A stretch of 64,000 bases of DNA from Turritopsis dohrnii (GCA_027922465.2 BQMF02000119.1:868001-932000); one strand, 5' to 3'; numbered from the stretch's first letter, positions 1-11,785 are shown. Notes: generated by a model not told the origin, from the sequence alone. Made by a program: numbers and translations.

Positions 1-111
1 TTATGTTTATAAAGATTGCTGGACATCCTTGATTGGAGAAAAACGTTCTTGTGAGCCAGACCCAAGAGATGAAGCGTTAACTTTCGATAAGTTTGTTATT
101 GGTACTTAAAG

Positions 112-272
112 GGCAGAAAGTTTCGCGGGCAGAAAGTTTCGCGAGGATTGAAAATCGCGAAATTTCGCGAATTTAACTTTCGCGAATAACAATTTTAGAA
201 TAAATTTTACTGATAAAACTTTCGCGAATCCTCCAAAAACTTTACTATCGAGGAAAAAACTTTCGCGAATGA
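112..272. repeat. TCGCGAA-rich inverted repeat, MITE-like
   Basis: Copies of AAAGTTTCGCGA on the left face copies of AACTTTCGCGAAT on the right, so the block reads as an inverted repeat of about 160 bp. The arms are imperfect, and no clear target duplication was found. It looks like a short non-autonomous element or satellite fragment. Confidence 0.45.
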
Positions 273-714
273 CAATGAACGAAGAAATTTTTTTTTGAAT
301 TATTTTAAAAATTCTTAACTTTCTTGCAAAAAAGCTTTCGAAATGTAAATAGAAATAAAGTAAAGATTGTCTTAGTTCATTTTAGAGCGAGTCGTTCATT
401 TCTTCCCATTCCGAATCTTCATCACTACTACCCTCGATCAAATCAGACCTTCTCCCACACAAAATCTTCAAATGATACCGTAATTTCTCTAATTTAATGC
501 ATCCTGTAATCAATGTGGGGAAATTCTTTTTACGATTTTAGACTAATTTAATTCCTCTAATTATTAATGCAGGTCCTGTTTTACGTCTTTATGATTTTCC
601 TCTAATTTAATGCGGTAAAGGCCAAATTTTCCTCTAATTATAGTGCGGACTGAAAAAATTATTTTTAAAATTCAACGTCTTTCTTTCTTGCTGTATAAAA
701 GAAGTGTTAAAAAA
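273..714. other. no gene seen
   Basis: AT-rich sequence with short low-complexity runs. No coding region or structured element was recognised in either strand. Confidence 0.5.
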
Positions 715-1992
715 TTACAAATCGAATGGATTGTCTTCTTTTGCCATGCATTTTTCGTAGAAAGTACCACTTCGCACTTTATTGGGATTTGTTGTGGTTA
801 TGCCACACACGTCAAATGATTTCATACCCATGTCTTTATCCTCTACAATATCTTGCCTGCTTGGTGGTGGAAGCTTGTATTCGGCTTTGGAGGATAGTGC
901 AGGCATTTTCTCGATGGCTTTACAGATATGCTCGACCCAACATTTTCTTAAAATCGCTTTGAAAGGCTTATTAATACACACATCCATTGGTTGACATTTG
1001 ACGGCTGGGATCATTTATACATCTGGTTTATTTGGGAGTAGCTTGCTCTCGACACCATTCTGTTTTGTGTGCTGAAAATGCATCGTACGTCAAAAGTGAA
1101 TTGTCGAATCCGATATCCTTTGAAACTTTCTTGACATAGTTCAACCAAATTTCGTCCAGTCAAACGTGCATTAAATTTTCATTCATCCAAGCTTTTAAGA
1201 GGGTTTCGACCACAAACCCCTCTGGTATACGTAATGTTTCGATGGGTTTTTTCGTCTTGCCTTTGAAAATCAGCATGGGTGGAAGCATGGTTCCGTCAGC
1301 AGCAACTGAAAGGACTACGGTCACGTGTTTTTTTCTCGCCACCTGATGTCCTTACCACACACTCTTTAGTACCAGTTTTGGAGAACCATATCGAAAAAAG
1401 CCGGTGTCTCGTCCATATTCGCGACACAAGTAACAATGGGTATTTACTAATCCTCATGTAGCGACCAGCATCGGCATAAAACTTTGTGATGGAAGTTTCC
1501 AACTGCTGCGGAAGCTTTTGGCTTACGGATGTTCTACTGCGCAGGGATAGACAATGCCTTGCAAAAAATTTTTGAATCCAACCAAGGCTTGCGTTGAATA
1601 TAGGGTTGTGAGGACGGATAACACTTTTCCCCATCTCTTGTAAAGCAAGCACAGACACTGGCACATGTAAATCCCTTAACTGGAGAATCCAACATTCAAG
1701 ATCGTTTTCAACATCCAAAGGATAGGTTAGTGGCCTACCAGCTCCTGGATTGTTTCCTTTGTCAGTCAGTTTAACTTTTGTTGCAGCAGTTTCCACAATT
1801 TTTCGAAGAGTGGATTCGTTGACATTAAAGACTTTAGCAGTAGCCGCGTAGTTCTGTGTAAGTAAGTAGTGTTCTCGCATTTCCATCTTTGTTTTTTCAG
1901 TAAAACGTTTGCGGGTTGAGTGTTCAATTCCGGCGGTGGAGGTATCTATCCTTTCTTTGTAAGTGAAAGTTAATAATTACGGAATCGAAATA

Positions 1993-2766
1993 CAGTCGAC
2001 GCTCGTTATCTCGAACTCCGTTATCTCGAACTTTCACTATCTCGAACCAATTATTTGGTCCCTTGAATTGTTTTTCACTCGTTATCTCGAACTTTTGTTC
2101 GAATCTTTGCAAAATATTCGAACGAAAAACATTCCATTTTAAAAGTTCGAACGAAAAACATTCCATTTTAAAAGTTCGGGATGTAGAATGCTAAGAACAA
2201 GGTTTATTTTGGTATTGTCTTTCAATTAGGTCAGATAAAGATGAAGAAGACATCGACACAGAGATAGTGGAAATATTTGATGAACCAATCGACAAACCAA
2301 CTAAAGCTGAAATTGGAAATGCGCTGGAGACCCTGCAAAACGTATGTCTCTTCAATGCAAGTGGGGATGATATGCGTCAGCTGTTACAACGCTTCGAATC
2401 TTTGTTTGTAAAAGATGAATTAAATGCCAAAAAACAAACTAGTATTTTAAATTTTTTTTGAGAAAAAGTGATGTATAAGAAAAAGTGATGTATACATGGA
2501 TTTATAAAACTACGATCTCGATAAATGTGAATGCTTCAAATTAATTTCCTTTCCCTTGTTTGTCGTTGAAAAAAATCTCTCTGGGTTATTAATAGCGTGA
2601 CCTTAAAAATTGATTTTGATTTTTTTTTCTCGATTTCAAAACTTTCACTATCTCGAACTTTCACATCACTTGCATCCGTTATCTCGAACACTCGGTATCT
2701 CGAACATTCGCTATGTCGAACTTTTTCGTCGGTCCCGTGAGAGTTTGAGATAACGAGCGTCGACTG
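1993..2766 (+). mobile_element. 774-bp pogo/Tigger-like non-autonomous element
   Basis: The ends are inverted copies of CAGTCGACGCTCGTTATCTC (20 of 20 bases match, then further partial matching). A TA dinucleotide flanks both ends at 1991-1992 and 2767-2768, as expected of a Tc1/mariner-pogo target duplication. Subterminal repeats of GTTATCTCGAAC occur inside both ends. The interior keeps only a terminal transposase exon on the plus strand, so it is an internally deleted derivative mobilised by a relative. It is inserted in the minus-strand transposase gene around it, which dates it as the younger insertion. Confidence 0.85.
2230..2461 (+). pseudogene. terminal exon of a Tigger-like transposase with PCNA-box
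   Basis: A pyrimidine-rich AG acceptor ends at 2229 and opens a frame that runs to the TGA at 2459-2461. The frame encodes an acidic stretch, a helical segment typical of the C-terminal tail of Tigger-like enzymes, and ends in QTSILNFF. This matches the PCNA-interacting (PIP) box, Q-x-x-[ILM]-x-x-[FY]-[FY], at the very C-terminus. Drosophila pogo transposase is known to bind PCNA through such a tail. The catalytic exons are missing from this copy, so the exon is a remnant. The start is set by the splice acceptor and not by a methionine. Confidence 0.65.
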
Positions 2767-2900
2767 TACGGAACCTTTTGTAAAAGATCGTTGTAATCAT
2801 GATTTCTTTCCAGCATTTGATTGATTTGGTCATTAGAAAGCGATTTTGGTGGTCGTCCGACTGGCTTTTTGTTTGGTGGGGATGCTGCTATAGCTGAAAG

Positions 2901-4929
2901 AATAAAATGTAAATAGCTAAAAAAATTCAAAACCTTTTTTTCTTTCTTTGATAAGATAAAAGACACGAAGTGCGAAGGTAATTTTCTACAACTTTTTAAA
3001 AAGTGTCAAAATCTGTACTTTATTTATTCAAAATGAAGCTATGATCGATTTCGGGTAACTATTGCTACCGATTCAAATAGGCTAACATTTGATCAGTGTG
3101 GTTGAAAGTGTAGTTATTCGAACAGTGCACAGATAAATTCCCATTTTTTCTCTTGGCTGCTTGTTAAAATACATCAACCACTAAAACTAACACTTGTTTG
3201 GGTTAGGAAGGAAAATAAAAACATTCTAAAAATGCCAAAAAGGCGCTTAGAAAACCATTGTCGAGGTCTCGAAAAAAAAATTGAAAAGAACTAACTTTTA
3301 TTTACTGACCAGCCACTTCTCTTTTGATTGACTATTTAATTAGTTAAGCTTTGAGTTTTTATGCTTAACTACATGTTGACATTGATGATCGTACACGATT
3401 GATTCATTTGTATTTTCATGTGAAAGTCACCCCGGCGAACCAAAGCAGCCCCCTTTGCCGGTGTCACAAAGAAGTAAAAAAAGAAAAAAGTACTCCCCAG
3501 TACACATTTCCTAGGAAATAGGTACTCCAGAGTACTTATTTCCTAGGAAGAATTGTCACTTAAAAGAAAATCGGATACTTCCCAGTCATTTTCGCCAGTA
3601 GTCCTAGAATCTTTTTCTAATAAATTGTTGGTACAGGCAGAATCGCTGGTTTTCATTGCCTCGTTGTCGTTCTTTTCCCTTTATGTAATTTTCTTACTTT
3701 CTTTGAAGATGTCTTTCCTTTATTACTGCTTTCGTCATGAGCTGAACTACAATGCCCAACTCCAACCAAACTTCTGCAAATTTAAATGATTTATTACGAG
3801 ATGTCTACAGCGGTACCAATGAAATGCCTGATAGTGTACTCTCCTGATAGCGTATTTGGGGTAAGGAGGCAACGGCATGGATGATTTGCATTTCAGAATT
3901 CTGTTCAAATGGATTCTTTTCTAGAATAAATCACCTTTTGTATAAAATCTTTGATGCTTCGTAGGTCATCTACTATGGCCATTCTCTTATAGTCAGGAAG
4001 CTGAGAGCCAAAAATCAAAAAAAATTTGCCGGACAAATTGAAACTTTCAGAGTGTGTTCTCACACATAAGAAGGTGCAAAAAATGTTTGCTGGACATTCT
4101 GGATTTTCTTGTGGGTCTTTCACAGCAACAAAATGTGATTTGATGACGTCACAACAGTAAATTACTATTTAAATCTTTTTTGTTGTTGATCAGAACATAA
4201 AATTGTAAAAATTAATGAATAGTACTAACAAAAATACATCGAACAAGTATTTAGGTGTCATCATAATATTAACTGAATCGGGAAATATTGAATATTCGTT
4301 GTTTATGACGTCATAGGCGTTATTTAAGTAAGTCACCTTCCCTATAGTCCGTAGTTTGACTTTTTGCCAGTAAAAGCGAATAAATTTAATGTGGCAAATC
4401 CTCCGTGATGATTATCTTCATAACCATTTTCGTCGTCATCATTATCATCATCATCATTCTAACAATCTTTACAAACTGCACATGTCGGAGCACTTGATGC
4501 CATGATAATAACGTAAACACCGGTTTGATTCGCATTTGGAGTTTTGACACATGCAATACATGAAATCGACATGGTCATCCGGCAAGGTTTTACACACAAT
4601 CTATTTGATATTTAGTTCACCGTGGACCAGAGTCCACACATCCATTGGGATACTTAAGAAAACCCCTTTGGATGACTACTGTGGCATATGAAACTCGTTT
4701 TAGGTGGTACAGTAAAATATCTCTTGTCGGCGGTAATTGTTTCGGCTCCGGTTATTTTCAATGAGACAAAAACTTCTTATAACGATTAGTATCAACATTG
4801 TCACAATTTTTGATACCGTAAAGACGAGATACGAAGATTTCAAATATACGGAAAAGAGTTGCATCAAATTCCAATATATCCCCAAGTTTTACAAAAGCAT
4901 TTTTGAAAGAGATGATCCTTTCTTCTTTC
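2901..4929. other. no gene recognised
   Basis: Only short open frames without recognisable domains. A 22-bp segment at about 3993-4014 recurs in inverted orientation at about 7085-7107, so part of this stretch is probably old repeat DNA. Two TGACGTCA-like motifs lie near 4145 and 4306, and their significance is unknown. Confidence 0.4.
3488..3550. repeat. tandem short palindromes
   Basis: Two tandem units of about 35 bp each combine a GTACTCC..AGTAC palindrome with a TTTCCTAGGAAA palindrome. The structure is clear; no function can be assigned. Confidence 0.6.
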
Positions 4930-5386
4930 TTATTCCATGGAAAGAGTTGTAATCATTTCCTGTAAAGCAATGGAGCGCTGGCAATGTAGCAGAGACTTCA
5001 GCACCAAGTTGATTTCGTTTAAGTGAGGTATCCAAGATTCTTCGTTAGTCGCTGACACTAATTTCAGTAAGTACTCTACAATTCGATCAGCGTGGAGAGC
5101 AATTATCCGCATTGACTATAATGCAAATTGAGCATACGCCAAGGTAGTTGCTGCAGTAGTTTGCATAAAGAAGAACCTTCGTATCAGCTTCTTCTTGTTC
5201 GTTTCGTGAAGCCTGTACCTTTGATTTGTTGATAACACCATTTTCCATAGAAATTTTGAAAAAAATTCTGCCCGCACTCATATATAGCTTGACTCCATTA
5301 TTAAAGTGGCCTTTGTGAGCGGAAAAATGGGAACAATCATGTAACCAAAAATCTACCAACTCTTTCTTGTTCCGATCCACTGACAT
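4930..5386 (-). pseudogene. fragment of an unnamed transposon-type family (EEADT motif)
   Basis: A minus-strand frame contains EQEEADTKVLL, a motif that recurs in a large family of repeat-associated invertebrate proteins of unknown function. The frame breaks at about 5090, and what follows in another frame is not recognisable. A second, separate fragment of the same family lies at 7111-7922. Only the motif supports the assignment, and the biochemical role is unknown. Confidence 0.45.
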
Positions 5387-5699
5387 GAACTTTGGCCATT
5401 GGTTGGGACATTTCTGTTCCGCACTCTTAATTTTGATGTGCAGCTGTCCTGATGACTTTTCCGTCGTTTTCGTTCATACGACTTGATTGTTTTTATGATT
5501 TTGTTCAGTTCTCAAATGGAATTCATCTGTTGCTAATACGCACAGGCCTTAGCGTATTTATGTACAATCAAAATTAAAAAACAAAATAAGTGTTATATTA
5601 GTTCCAGACTCCTCAGCATGTAGATTCACAACGTGTAAATACTTTTGTTAGATGAAAATATATATCGTTAAGACAGGTCATAGTGTGGAAGTTCTTTAA

Positions 5700-6011
5700 A
5701 GGCCGACCTCCACTTGTGCGTACGTACATACGAACGTCCGCTCGCGGCGCCGTGAGGCCAATTAATTTGAATCTCCAGTTAATAAAGAAACTCCAGGTTT
5801 TGAGCAACGTTTACAATTTTTACCAATGTTTGCATTTTTCTTGAAATTTGATTGACTCACATGCTAGATGGCCGCGCGGCCGCCTGAAAAAATAGAATCG
5901 AATCCTACTTCCAAGCGCACAAAATCTAGTCGTCAATAGTTGTCACTGAGCATGCGCAAAACTGGCCGCGTACGTACGTACGGGCAAAATCGCACAAGTG
6001 GAGGTCGGCCT
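5700..6011. mobile_element. 312-bp MITE with TAA target duplication
   Basis: The ends are inverted copies of AGGCCGACCTCCACTTGTGCG (21 bases, perfect). TAA flanks both sides (5697-5699 and 6012-6014), the 3-bp target duplication typical of PIF/Harbinger elements. The interior is non-coding and carries repeated TACGTACG tracts near both ends. Confidence 0.85.
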
Positions 6012-6058
6012 TAATACTTCTCAATAATTTAATTTGCTACACTACCTTGCCTCATACA

Positions 6059-6217
6059 GTTTATCTAACAATTTCAGACCACTAAACTATTTTGGTGTAA
6101 ACCTTATAAGATTTGTTTGGATAGCCGAGTTTATGAACAACTCTTGCCTCGTTCTTTCAAACGCTTTTATGAGTGTTTTTACCGAAAAGTTTGGTGGTCT
6201 GAAATTGTTAGATAAAC
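6059..6217. mobile_element. about 160-bp foldback MITE
   Basis: The left arm GTTTATCTAACAATTTCAG and its reverse complement at the right end pair over about 38 bp with few mismatches. No target duplication was identified with confidence. The interior has no credible coding content. Confidence 0.7.
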
Positions 6218-6230
6218 ACACTCCCTTTAA

Positions 6231-6385
6231 AGCCCGGTTCAGACCTGGCCATTACGACGGTTAAAATTCAGTGTGATCGTCTAATGTGGACACTTTTGCA
6301 ATCGTCAGAATTGCCGTAAATGCCTGGCGATTGCGAAGATTACTTTATGTTTTAATCGTCGTAATCGCCAGGTCTGAACCAGACT
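6231..6385. mobile_element. 155-bp MITE with TAA target duplication
   Basis: Inverted ends share GGTTCAGACCTGGC and continue for about 36 bp with a few mismatches. TAA flanks both ends (6228-6230 and 6386-6388), again pointing to Harbinger-type mobilisation. It is the third MITE within 700 bp. Confidence 0.8.
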
Positions 6386-6388
6386 TAA

Positions 6389-7110
6389 CACTTTATCTAT
6401 TGCATGGTGTTGAGTGTGAATTTTGGTAATACCGTCTCGCCCTCATAATAGTTACTAAAGTGTTCAAACATTTTTCCTCTGCCATTGATTAATATATCAA
6501 CAACAACAACAAAAAACATTCGATCATGTAAATGTTTAAGAAGGCTTTAAAATTATGTTCATTTCAACATCTAACATCAACTTTCGTTTATCACCAACAT
6601 TTTTTTTTTCATTTTCCCGCTCATTCGAATATTTACATTTTCACACGCGAAAGAGCTAAATGATTCGATGTCAATAACGGGGGTATCAACAAAATGGCTT
6701 TTTGTAATTTTGTCTCAAAAAGGTTGTTTAAAATATGTTTTCTTTATTCGTTAAACTTGTTATACATGTTATTTTAATCTTCATCTCTATTTGAGAGACA
6801 TTTTATAACTGTTTGTTCTGCTTTAGAGGAGCATTTAAAATTATTTACCCCCTAAAAAGATGGAGCAAACATTACATCATGCTTTGCTTTGGCTTCTGAA
6901 CAGACAAAATGATGGCTGTCAAGTTACAAATTTTTCAAACGTTTTAGTCTGTCACTTAACTCTTAATAACTTGATCCACAAGAAAAATTAGAGTTCCCAG
7001 CAAAGATAATTTGTTTCCTACTACTTCAAAGGTACTTTCTGTGTAGTTTTTATTTTGTCCCAAAAAAATGCCACTATTGACTTTTCATTTGGCTCTCAGC
7101 TTCCTGACTA
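6389..7110. other. no gene seen
   Basis: AT-rich DNA without a recognisable gene. The short match to 3993-4014 falls at its right edge. Confidence 0.4.
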
Positions 7111-7922
7111 TTAACAAAGCGCATCTATCAAGTGAAGTTGGCTTTTATCAACAAAAATCTTTTTGAAAACACGGAGTTTTCCATTCCAATTAAAGTATGA
7201 TATGGTGTGAAGGTCTGTCATCGCATGAAATGATGGCAAAGCCAAACAAAGATTTAAGAACACTAAGCCGTGTATCGACTTCCTCATGGTTACAGTCTTC
7301 TTCACTCTCATTCATTCTGAAAAGTTTGTGAATCTTGTCGCCTGCAGCAAAAGTAAAAGGTGTCTTGATAAGGATTTTCAACTAATAAAAAGTACTTAAT
7401 CAACACTATTAGTTGTTCTTTGTTGCTAGCATTCTTTAAAAACTCGTTCCATTTTATTCCTGACGGCTTTGTTGTTAGGAGCCTTCTACATAGGTTCTTT
7501 GATGTTGCTACCACTCTTTGCACTGCACTTGTCGTAGGTATCATTTATCATCCCAACCAACAGAGCTTTTCATGTTTTTGGGGATGTGATGGATCGGATA
7601 ATCCACTTCCACTCTTCATAATTTTTTTTTGCGACAATGTCTGCACTACCACCGTTCCGTCGACAAGCAAAACTGCAACCCTTGGCATTGTAATGCGGTT
7701 GGAAGCTGATTCTTCGATAAGAAAATCTCGTGTCTCTGATTGTTGCAACAGATAATGGTACACATGTGATTGGATACTGAAATGCTTCCAACGATAAAGA
7801 CTTTGAAACAGTGGTCCAAAATGCTTGGCAATCTGTCTTTGGAATCTCCACAGATTTCGGTGTTTTTTTCTTTTTGTTAATTTCAGTTTCCAAATGATTT
7901 TTCTTGATTGGCGAGAAAGCAT
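7111..7922 (-). pseudogene. unnamed transposon-type family relic (NHEEVDTR motif)
   Basis: Minus-strand fragments in different frames line up as one decayed protein: a VLLVDGTVVVQ segment near 7690-7650, GIKWNEFLKNASNK near 7455, and CNHEEVDTRL near 7290-7265. The order and motifs match the same EEADT family as 4930-5386. Frame changes and stops between the blocks show it is a pseudogene. The family function is not known to me, and no catalytic residues can be named. Confidence 0.5.
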
Positions 7923-8084
7923 GGGAAACTATACGAAAAGGGATCCACGCCGTAACCCCACAACTTTTCCTTCAATTTCTGATATGCTCTGAATGCAATC
8001 GTTTTCCACGAGGCGTGACTCTTTGTGTTTAGAAGATGTTTTCATGTGAATCACTTGGTGAGGAATTTTTCTTAGCATCGTATC

Positions 8085-8114
8085 ATTATTATTATTATTA
8101 TTAATTAATTAATA
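8085..8114. repeat. (ATT)n tail of the LINE
   Basis: A run of ATT trinucleotides lies downstream of the minus-strand reverse transcriptase reading frame, where the short tandem tail of a non-LTR retrotransposon is expected. It therefore probably marks the 3' end of that element. Confidence 0.6.
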
Positions 8115-8283
8115 TTTATACAGGTTGACTTCGTCAGTAAATATGTACATATATAAAAAATATATACAAAATACTGTTATAAATGAAGGACCTGTTTAAC
8201 ATAAAGAACAAAAGAGAGATAAAAGAAAAACAAAATCGAATTGAGAATAAATCGAAGCGCAATAAATTTGACTAGACAATTTA

Positions 8284-9420
8284 TTAAATTGATTGATTGC
8301 TTATTGAGATAGTAGACTTAAAATTTCTCAAAGTATAGTTTCCTGTTTGCTCGTTGTAAAAGTTCTTAATATCTTTGTATACATCTACCGCGACTCTACG
8401 TTTCAGCTGAGTTGTCAAACTTGACCAAGCATTACACTTGGGGCTACGGATGATTTGCTTTGCTTTACGAAAAATTGATTCGAACTTTCCGGTCCACGTG
8501 TTGTGCATGCTGGTGTAAAGAGGATAGCAGTAAAATACGATTGGTTGAATCATTACCAAAAATATTGTTTCAGCAGTTGCTGATGATATCTTATAACGGA
8601 TTTTTCGTAAAAGATTCAATCGCGACCGCATCTTTTTGTATGAAGTTTGAAAGTGATCGTTCAGATTTAATCGTTTGTCCAGAACAATACCAAGATATTT
8701 ATAACTTTCTGGCTGATTAATTACGTTGTTATCTATTTTAATCACAGCTTTACTGATTTCTTTCTTCTTTTTATTGGAAAAGGATATAAATTCCGTTTTT
8801 CCAATTTTTGGATTTAAAACCAGACAATTTTCTTCCATCCACTTATTTACTTTATTTGCATCACTATTAACATGGCTTTCAATGAGAGATAAAGATGCAT
8901 TCGAACAATACAACACTGTATCATCAGCATACATCAAAACTTTGCAATGCATTAACTGGTCGGGCAAATCGTTAATCATTATAACAAACAAAAGAGGTCC
9001 CAGAATGGAGCCTTGTGGTACCCCATGTGTTATGAATTCTTTGTTCGAAATGGTACCTGAGTAATTAACAATTTGGGTTCTATTAAAAAGATAATCGCTG
9101 ATCCAGTTCAATTCGACATCGCATATTCCATAATAAGGAAGTTTCTGGATGAGACACGCGTGATTTACTGTGTCAAAAGCCTTCCGTAGATCCATAAACA
9201 AGGCACCAGTAATTTTACCGCTGTCCATAGATTTTCGAATTTCATCTGTAAGTTTGATAACAGCTTGTTTTGTTGATCTATGCTTACGGAAACCATACTG
9301 GTGTTGACATAGTAGATCATTTGATTCAAAGTAATCAGATAGTTGATTGTAGGCGGCTCTTTCGAAAATATATGTGAACTTAAGAACATTAGTATCGATG
9401 AAACTCTTATCCAAAATCAA
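8284..9420 (-). pseudogene. 5'-truncated LINE reverse transcriptase (non-LTR)
   Basis: An uninterrupted 378-residue frame covers most of an RVT_1 domain. Visible motifs are DLRKAFDTVNH (first catalytic Asp), HGVPQGSILGPLLF, and YADDT (catalytic Asp pair) near residue 165, followed by the thumb and a basic C-terminal region. The style is that of CR1/L2/jockey-type elements. The apurinic endonuclease and the start of the RT are missing, as in most 5'-truncated LINE insertions; the first ATG is therefore arbitrary. The (ATT)n run at 8085-8114 marks the probable 3' end. The RT core itself has no stop, so the insertion may be fairly young. Confidence 0.85.
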
Positions 9421-9760
9421 CTAAATAGTTGTCATAATACTGACATGCCAGAGAGAGATCTAATATATTCTACAAACACTGAAGAAGGGGAACTGATCAG
9501 AAATGTCATTGTACAATATATCAAAGACAACTTGTAAATGTTGAAATTTGCAAGCATAGTTATAACATAATTCCAAAAGAGTTTTTACACCTTTGTAAAA
9601 GAATTTTCGTTATTTGTAGATGTTTGAAATACATCCACGAAACAATTCATGTTACTTAAAATACTTTTTTTCCTATATAATAAAAAACACAACCCATAAA
9701 CAAAAAGTCTATGAACACACACATGTGGATAGATCCCATGCTAACAATTCTCAATACACA

Positions 9761-10736
9761 TTAATATAGATTGGTAAACGTTTGCGAGGGAGGTTGTTGC
9801 TGATAAAAATTTTGTTGTGGAGCATGCATATGTGGTTGAGGCTGTTGAAGACTATGGCAAGCATCATCATGGATTGTGCCATTGTTTCAGAGAATTTTTC
9901 CATGGACGTTTGAGATATTATTTATAGAACTGTTAAATGAATCATTCGTTGCTTTGATTGTATCAATCATTTCTCTTCGTAAAGTTATGTCTTCTTTAGC
10001 TTGATTCAGCAGGATTGCATCTCTTTGAGAAGCATTTAAATTTTTTCTCCAAATGCTTTCTTTTGTTGTCTATCAACGAAGGGATAATTCCAGAGTTCTT
10101 TCTTTTCTTGCCATTACCATCTTCCACTTGAGTTTCTGGAATCCCTACGGATACACTATCTTGAATCTTCTCTGCTGGACTAAAACTATTTGGGCTATCA
10201 TGGTCATCATCATCATCATCATCTTCATACCTGTTGTTGTTCTGTTCTTTTCCACCATCGTTAACCATACTACTATCTATCCCTGTTTCCATCTGATTTG
10301 CTGCAGCAGAACCACCATATATCTTTGATAAGCGATCAAAATGTTCAAATATTATTTTGCCACTTCCACTTCGTGAACCAATAGTGGCAGCATGACAAAA
10401 TCTTTGTCGTACATCTTTGATTTTTTCCAATATTCTTTGATACTCTTGCTTGATAGAACTTTCATGCAATTTCAATCTTTTTCTCGATTCTGTATCATTA
10501 TCATAATTTGTCAACAACAACTCTTCTGGACCAAAACACTCATATTTCTTGCTCATTTCCTTTGTCAATGCAGTGTATTGTGCATTTCTATCACCATCAA
10601 AATCTTTTCCCTTAAATTCCATAATAGCTTTGTAATTTTCCAGAGCATTAAGTAGATCCTCAATCATTTCTGAGGTCCACCGAAACTGTTTTTTCTTTGA
10701 AGAAACTTCAGTAGTAGTTGCTGTTTTATCCGCCAT
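9761..10736 (-). pseudogene. Myb/SANT-like DNA-binding protein, frameshifted
   Basis: The intact part (10736-9996) opens with a basic leader and a Myb/SANT-like trihelix (FRWTSEMIEDLLNALENY), then a charged linker with a run of Asp/His and a Lys/Arg-rich patch. Near 10045 an extra A in an A-run shifts the frame. The other frame continues with LNASQRDAILLNQAKEDI, then shifts at least twice more before a Gln/Pro-rich end and a stop at 9761-9763. Such proteins accompany PIF/Harbinger transposases and bind the element ends, but no nuclease partner is adjacent, so it could also be a host-derived or orphan copy. The sequence shows a single decayed gene extending about 235 bp beyond the first stop. 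Confidence 0.65.
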
Positions 10737-10794
10737 CTTCAGAGCATGTTTTGAAAATTATCTATCATACGCATGCGTCTGACGTCACAAAATC

Positions 10795-11002
10795 TAAAAT
10801 CGTCCCGTCTCGGTGTTATATGAGCAAAAAACGTCCCGGCTAGGCGAGATCCCGCTTCTCTGCAAGCGAGATCCCGTTTAAGCGGGATGATTTTTTGTCA
10901 TGTAACCCAAATCTGATAAAACAAAAGAAATGAATGCAATAACGGGATCTCGTTAAAACGTCCCGTCCCGGCTAAGCGGGATAATTTCTTCCATATAACC
11001 AG
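10795..11002. repeat. GGGAT/ATCCCG repeat, MITE-like
   Basis: CGTCCCG, GCGAGATCCCG and AAGCGGGAT motifs occur in both orientations around an AT-rich centre. This forms an imperfect inverted repeat of about 200 bp between the Myb-like and HIRAN-like genes. No target duplication was resolved. Confidence 0.5.
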
Positions 11003-11044
11003 CCCCTAATAACACTTTTCAAAATCATATTCAAGAAACATAAG

Positions 11045-11410
11045 ATGGCTCGAATTCAACAAGTGGATAAGTTTAGAGTCATGCACAGAATCAAATTTAG
11101 AAGTCTTATAAGAGGACATCATGTGTATAAAACTACATGGGACCCGTACCTTCAAGAAGAACTTGATGCAAACCATGACAAAAGAGGAGAAGCGTTAGAA
11201 TACGATAGATACGCCATAGGAATTTACAAAACGACCGAAAATAAAGAGAAAGAGCTGGTTGGACACGTACCAATTGAACTTTCTAGCCTTCTTTATCATT
11301 TTCTTAACAACAGCAAGGAAAATTTTATCAAAGTAACCGTGATAGGCAAACTGAAACGTGAAGTAGGGCTTTTTTGTACCATCAAAATTCGAATGTTTTA
11401 CAAACTGTAA
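11045..11410 (+). CDS. HIRAN-like domain protein
   Basis: A 121-residue intact frame carries the pattern of small HIRAN-like proteins seen in invertebrate repeats: IRGHHVYKTTWDP, a charged EALEYDRYAIGIY strand, VGHVPIELSSLLYHFL, and a terminal hydrophobic strand. HIRAN domains bind DNA 3' ends or damaged DNA in HLTF/Rad5-type proteins. Here the domain stands alone. The ATG follows an AT-rich leader without an evident intron. Whether it is host or transposon cargo cannot be decided; the surrounding relics favour a mobile origin. No stops or shifts are visible. Confidence 0.6.
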   Translation: MARIQQVDKFRVMHRIKFRSLIRGHHVYKTTWDPYLQEELDANHDKRGEALEYDRYAIGIYKTTENKEKELVGHVPIELSSLLYHFLNNSKENFIKVTVIGKLKREVGLFCTIKIRMFYKL

Positions 11411-11617
11411 ACGGACGGCAGCCGTACTGGATGAAGAAATGTCAAAAAGAAAGAAGAAATTTGTTACCTTAGAGCTATTTCATCAAGAAGAAGTTTATCA
11501 TAGGAAACTTCTTTCTTTTTTGAACTTTACTTAATATGATTTTCAAATACAGTTATTAAATCAGGTTTTAAACGCTTTTATTTTTTTACCCGCTTCTTGG
11601 TTGCGTATAGATATAAA

Positions 11618-11785
11618 TTCTAATAAGCGCCCCCTGTATAGTAAAAGATTTCTAATAAACGCCCCCTGCCACGTAGGGGGCGCTTATTAGAGAGTGGGCG
11701 CTTATTCAATTTTTTGGATTTTAAGGTGGGCGCTTATTAGAGAGGGGTGCTTATTAGAGAGTGGGCGCTTATTAAAGCGTTGACG
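11618..11785. repeat. GGGCGCTTATTAGAGA repeat cluster
   Basis: Four or more copies of GGGCGCTTATTAGAGA and two inverted forms (AATAAGCGCCCCC, AATAAACGCCCCC) lie within 170 bp. This is the look of terminal repeats of a DNA transposon family that have been multiplied. It carries no gene. Confidence 0.65.

Larger units (their letters stand above)
715..2900 (-). pseudogene. pogo/Tigger-type (DDE_1) transposase relic, interrupted
   Basis: Fragments in several minus-strand frames assemble into one CENP-B/pogo-like transposase. An N-terminal exon (about 2900-2770) is followed by a helix-turn-helix region beginning near 1925 and by a CENP-B-type DNA-binding segment (1886-1500). The three acidic catalytic positions of the DDE_1 domain can be read in separate frames: NMDETP near 1410, LTYDAFSAH near 1090, and QPMDV near 985. 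Frameshifts near 1410-1340 and 1170-1015, in-frame stops, and a 774-bp element inserted at 1993-2766 show that it is dead. Joining the insertion flanks restores a continuous reading frame, so the insertion landed in coding sequence. Pogo-family enzymes cut and paste DNA at TA sites. Family assignment is good; the exact lineage is not resolved. Confidence 0.75.
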
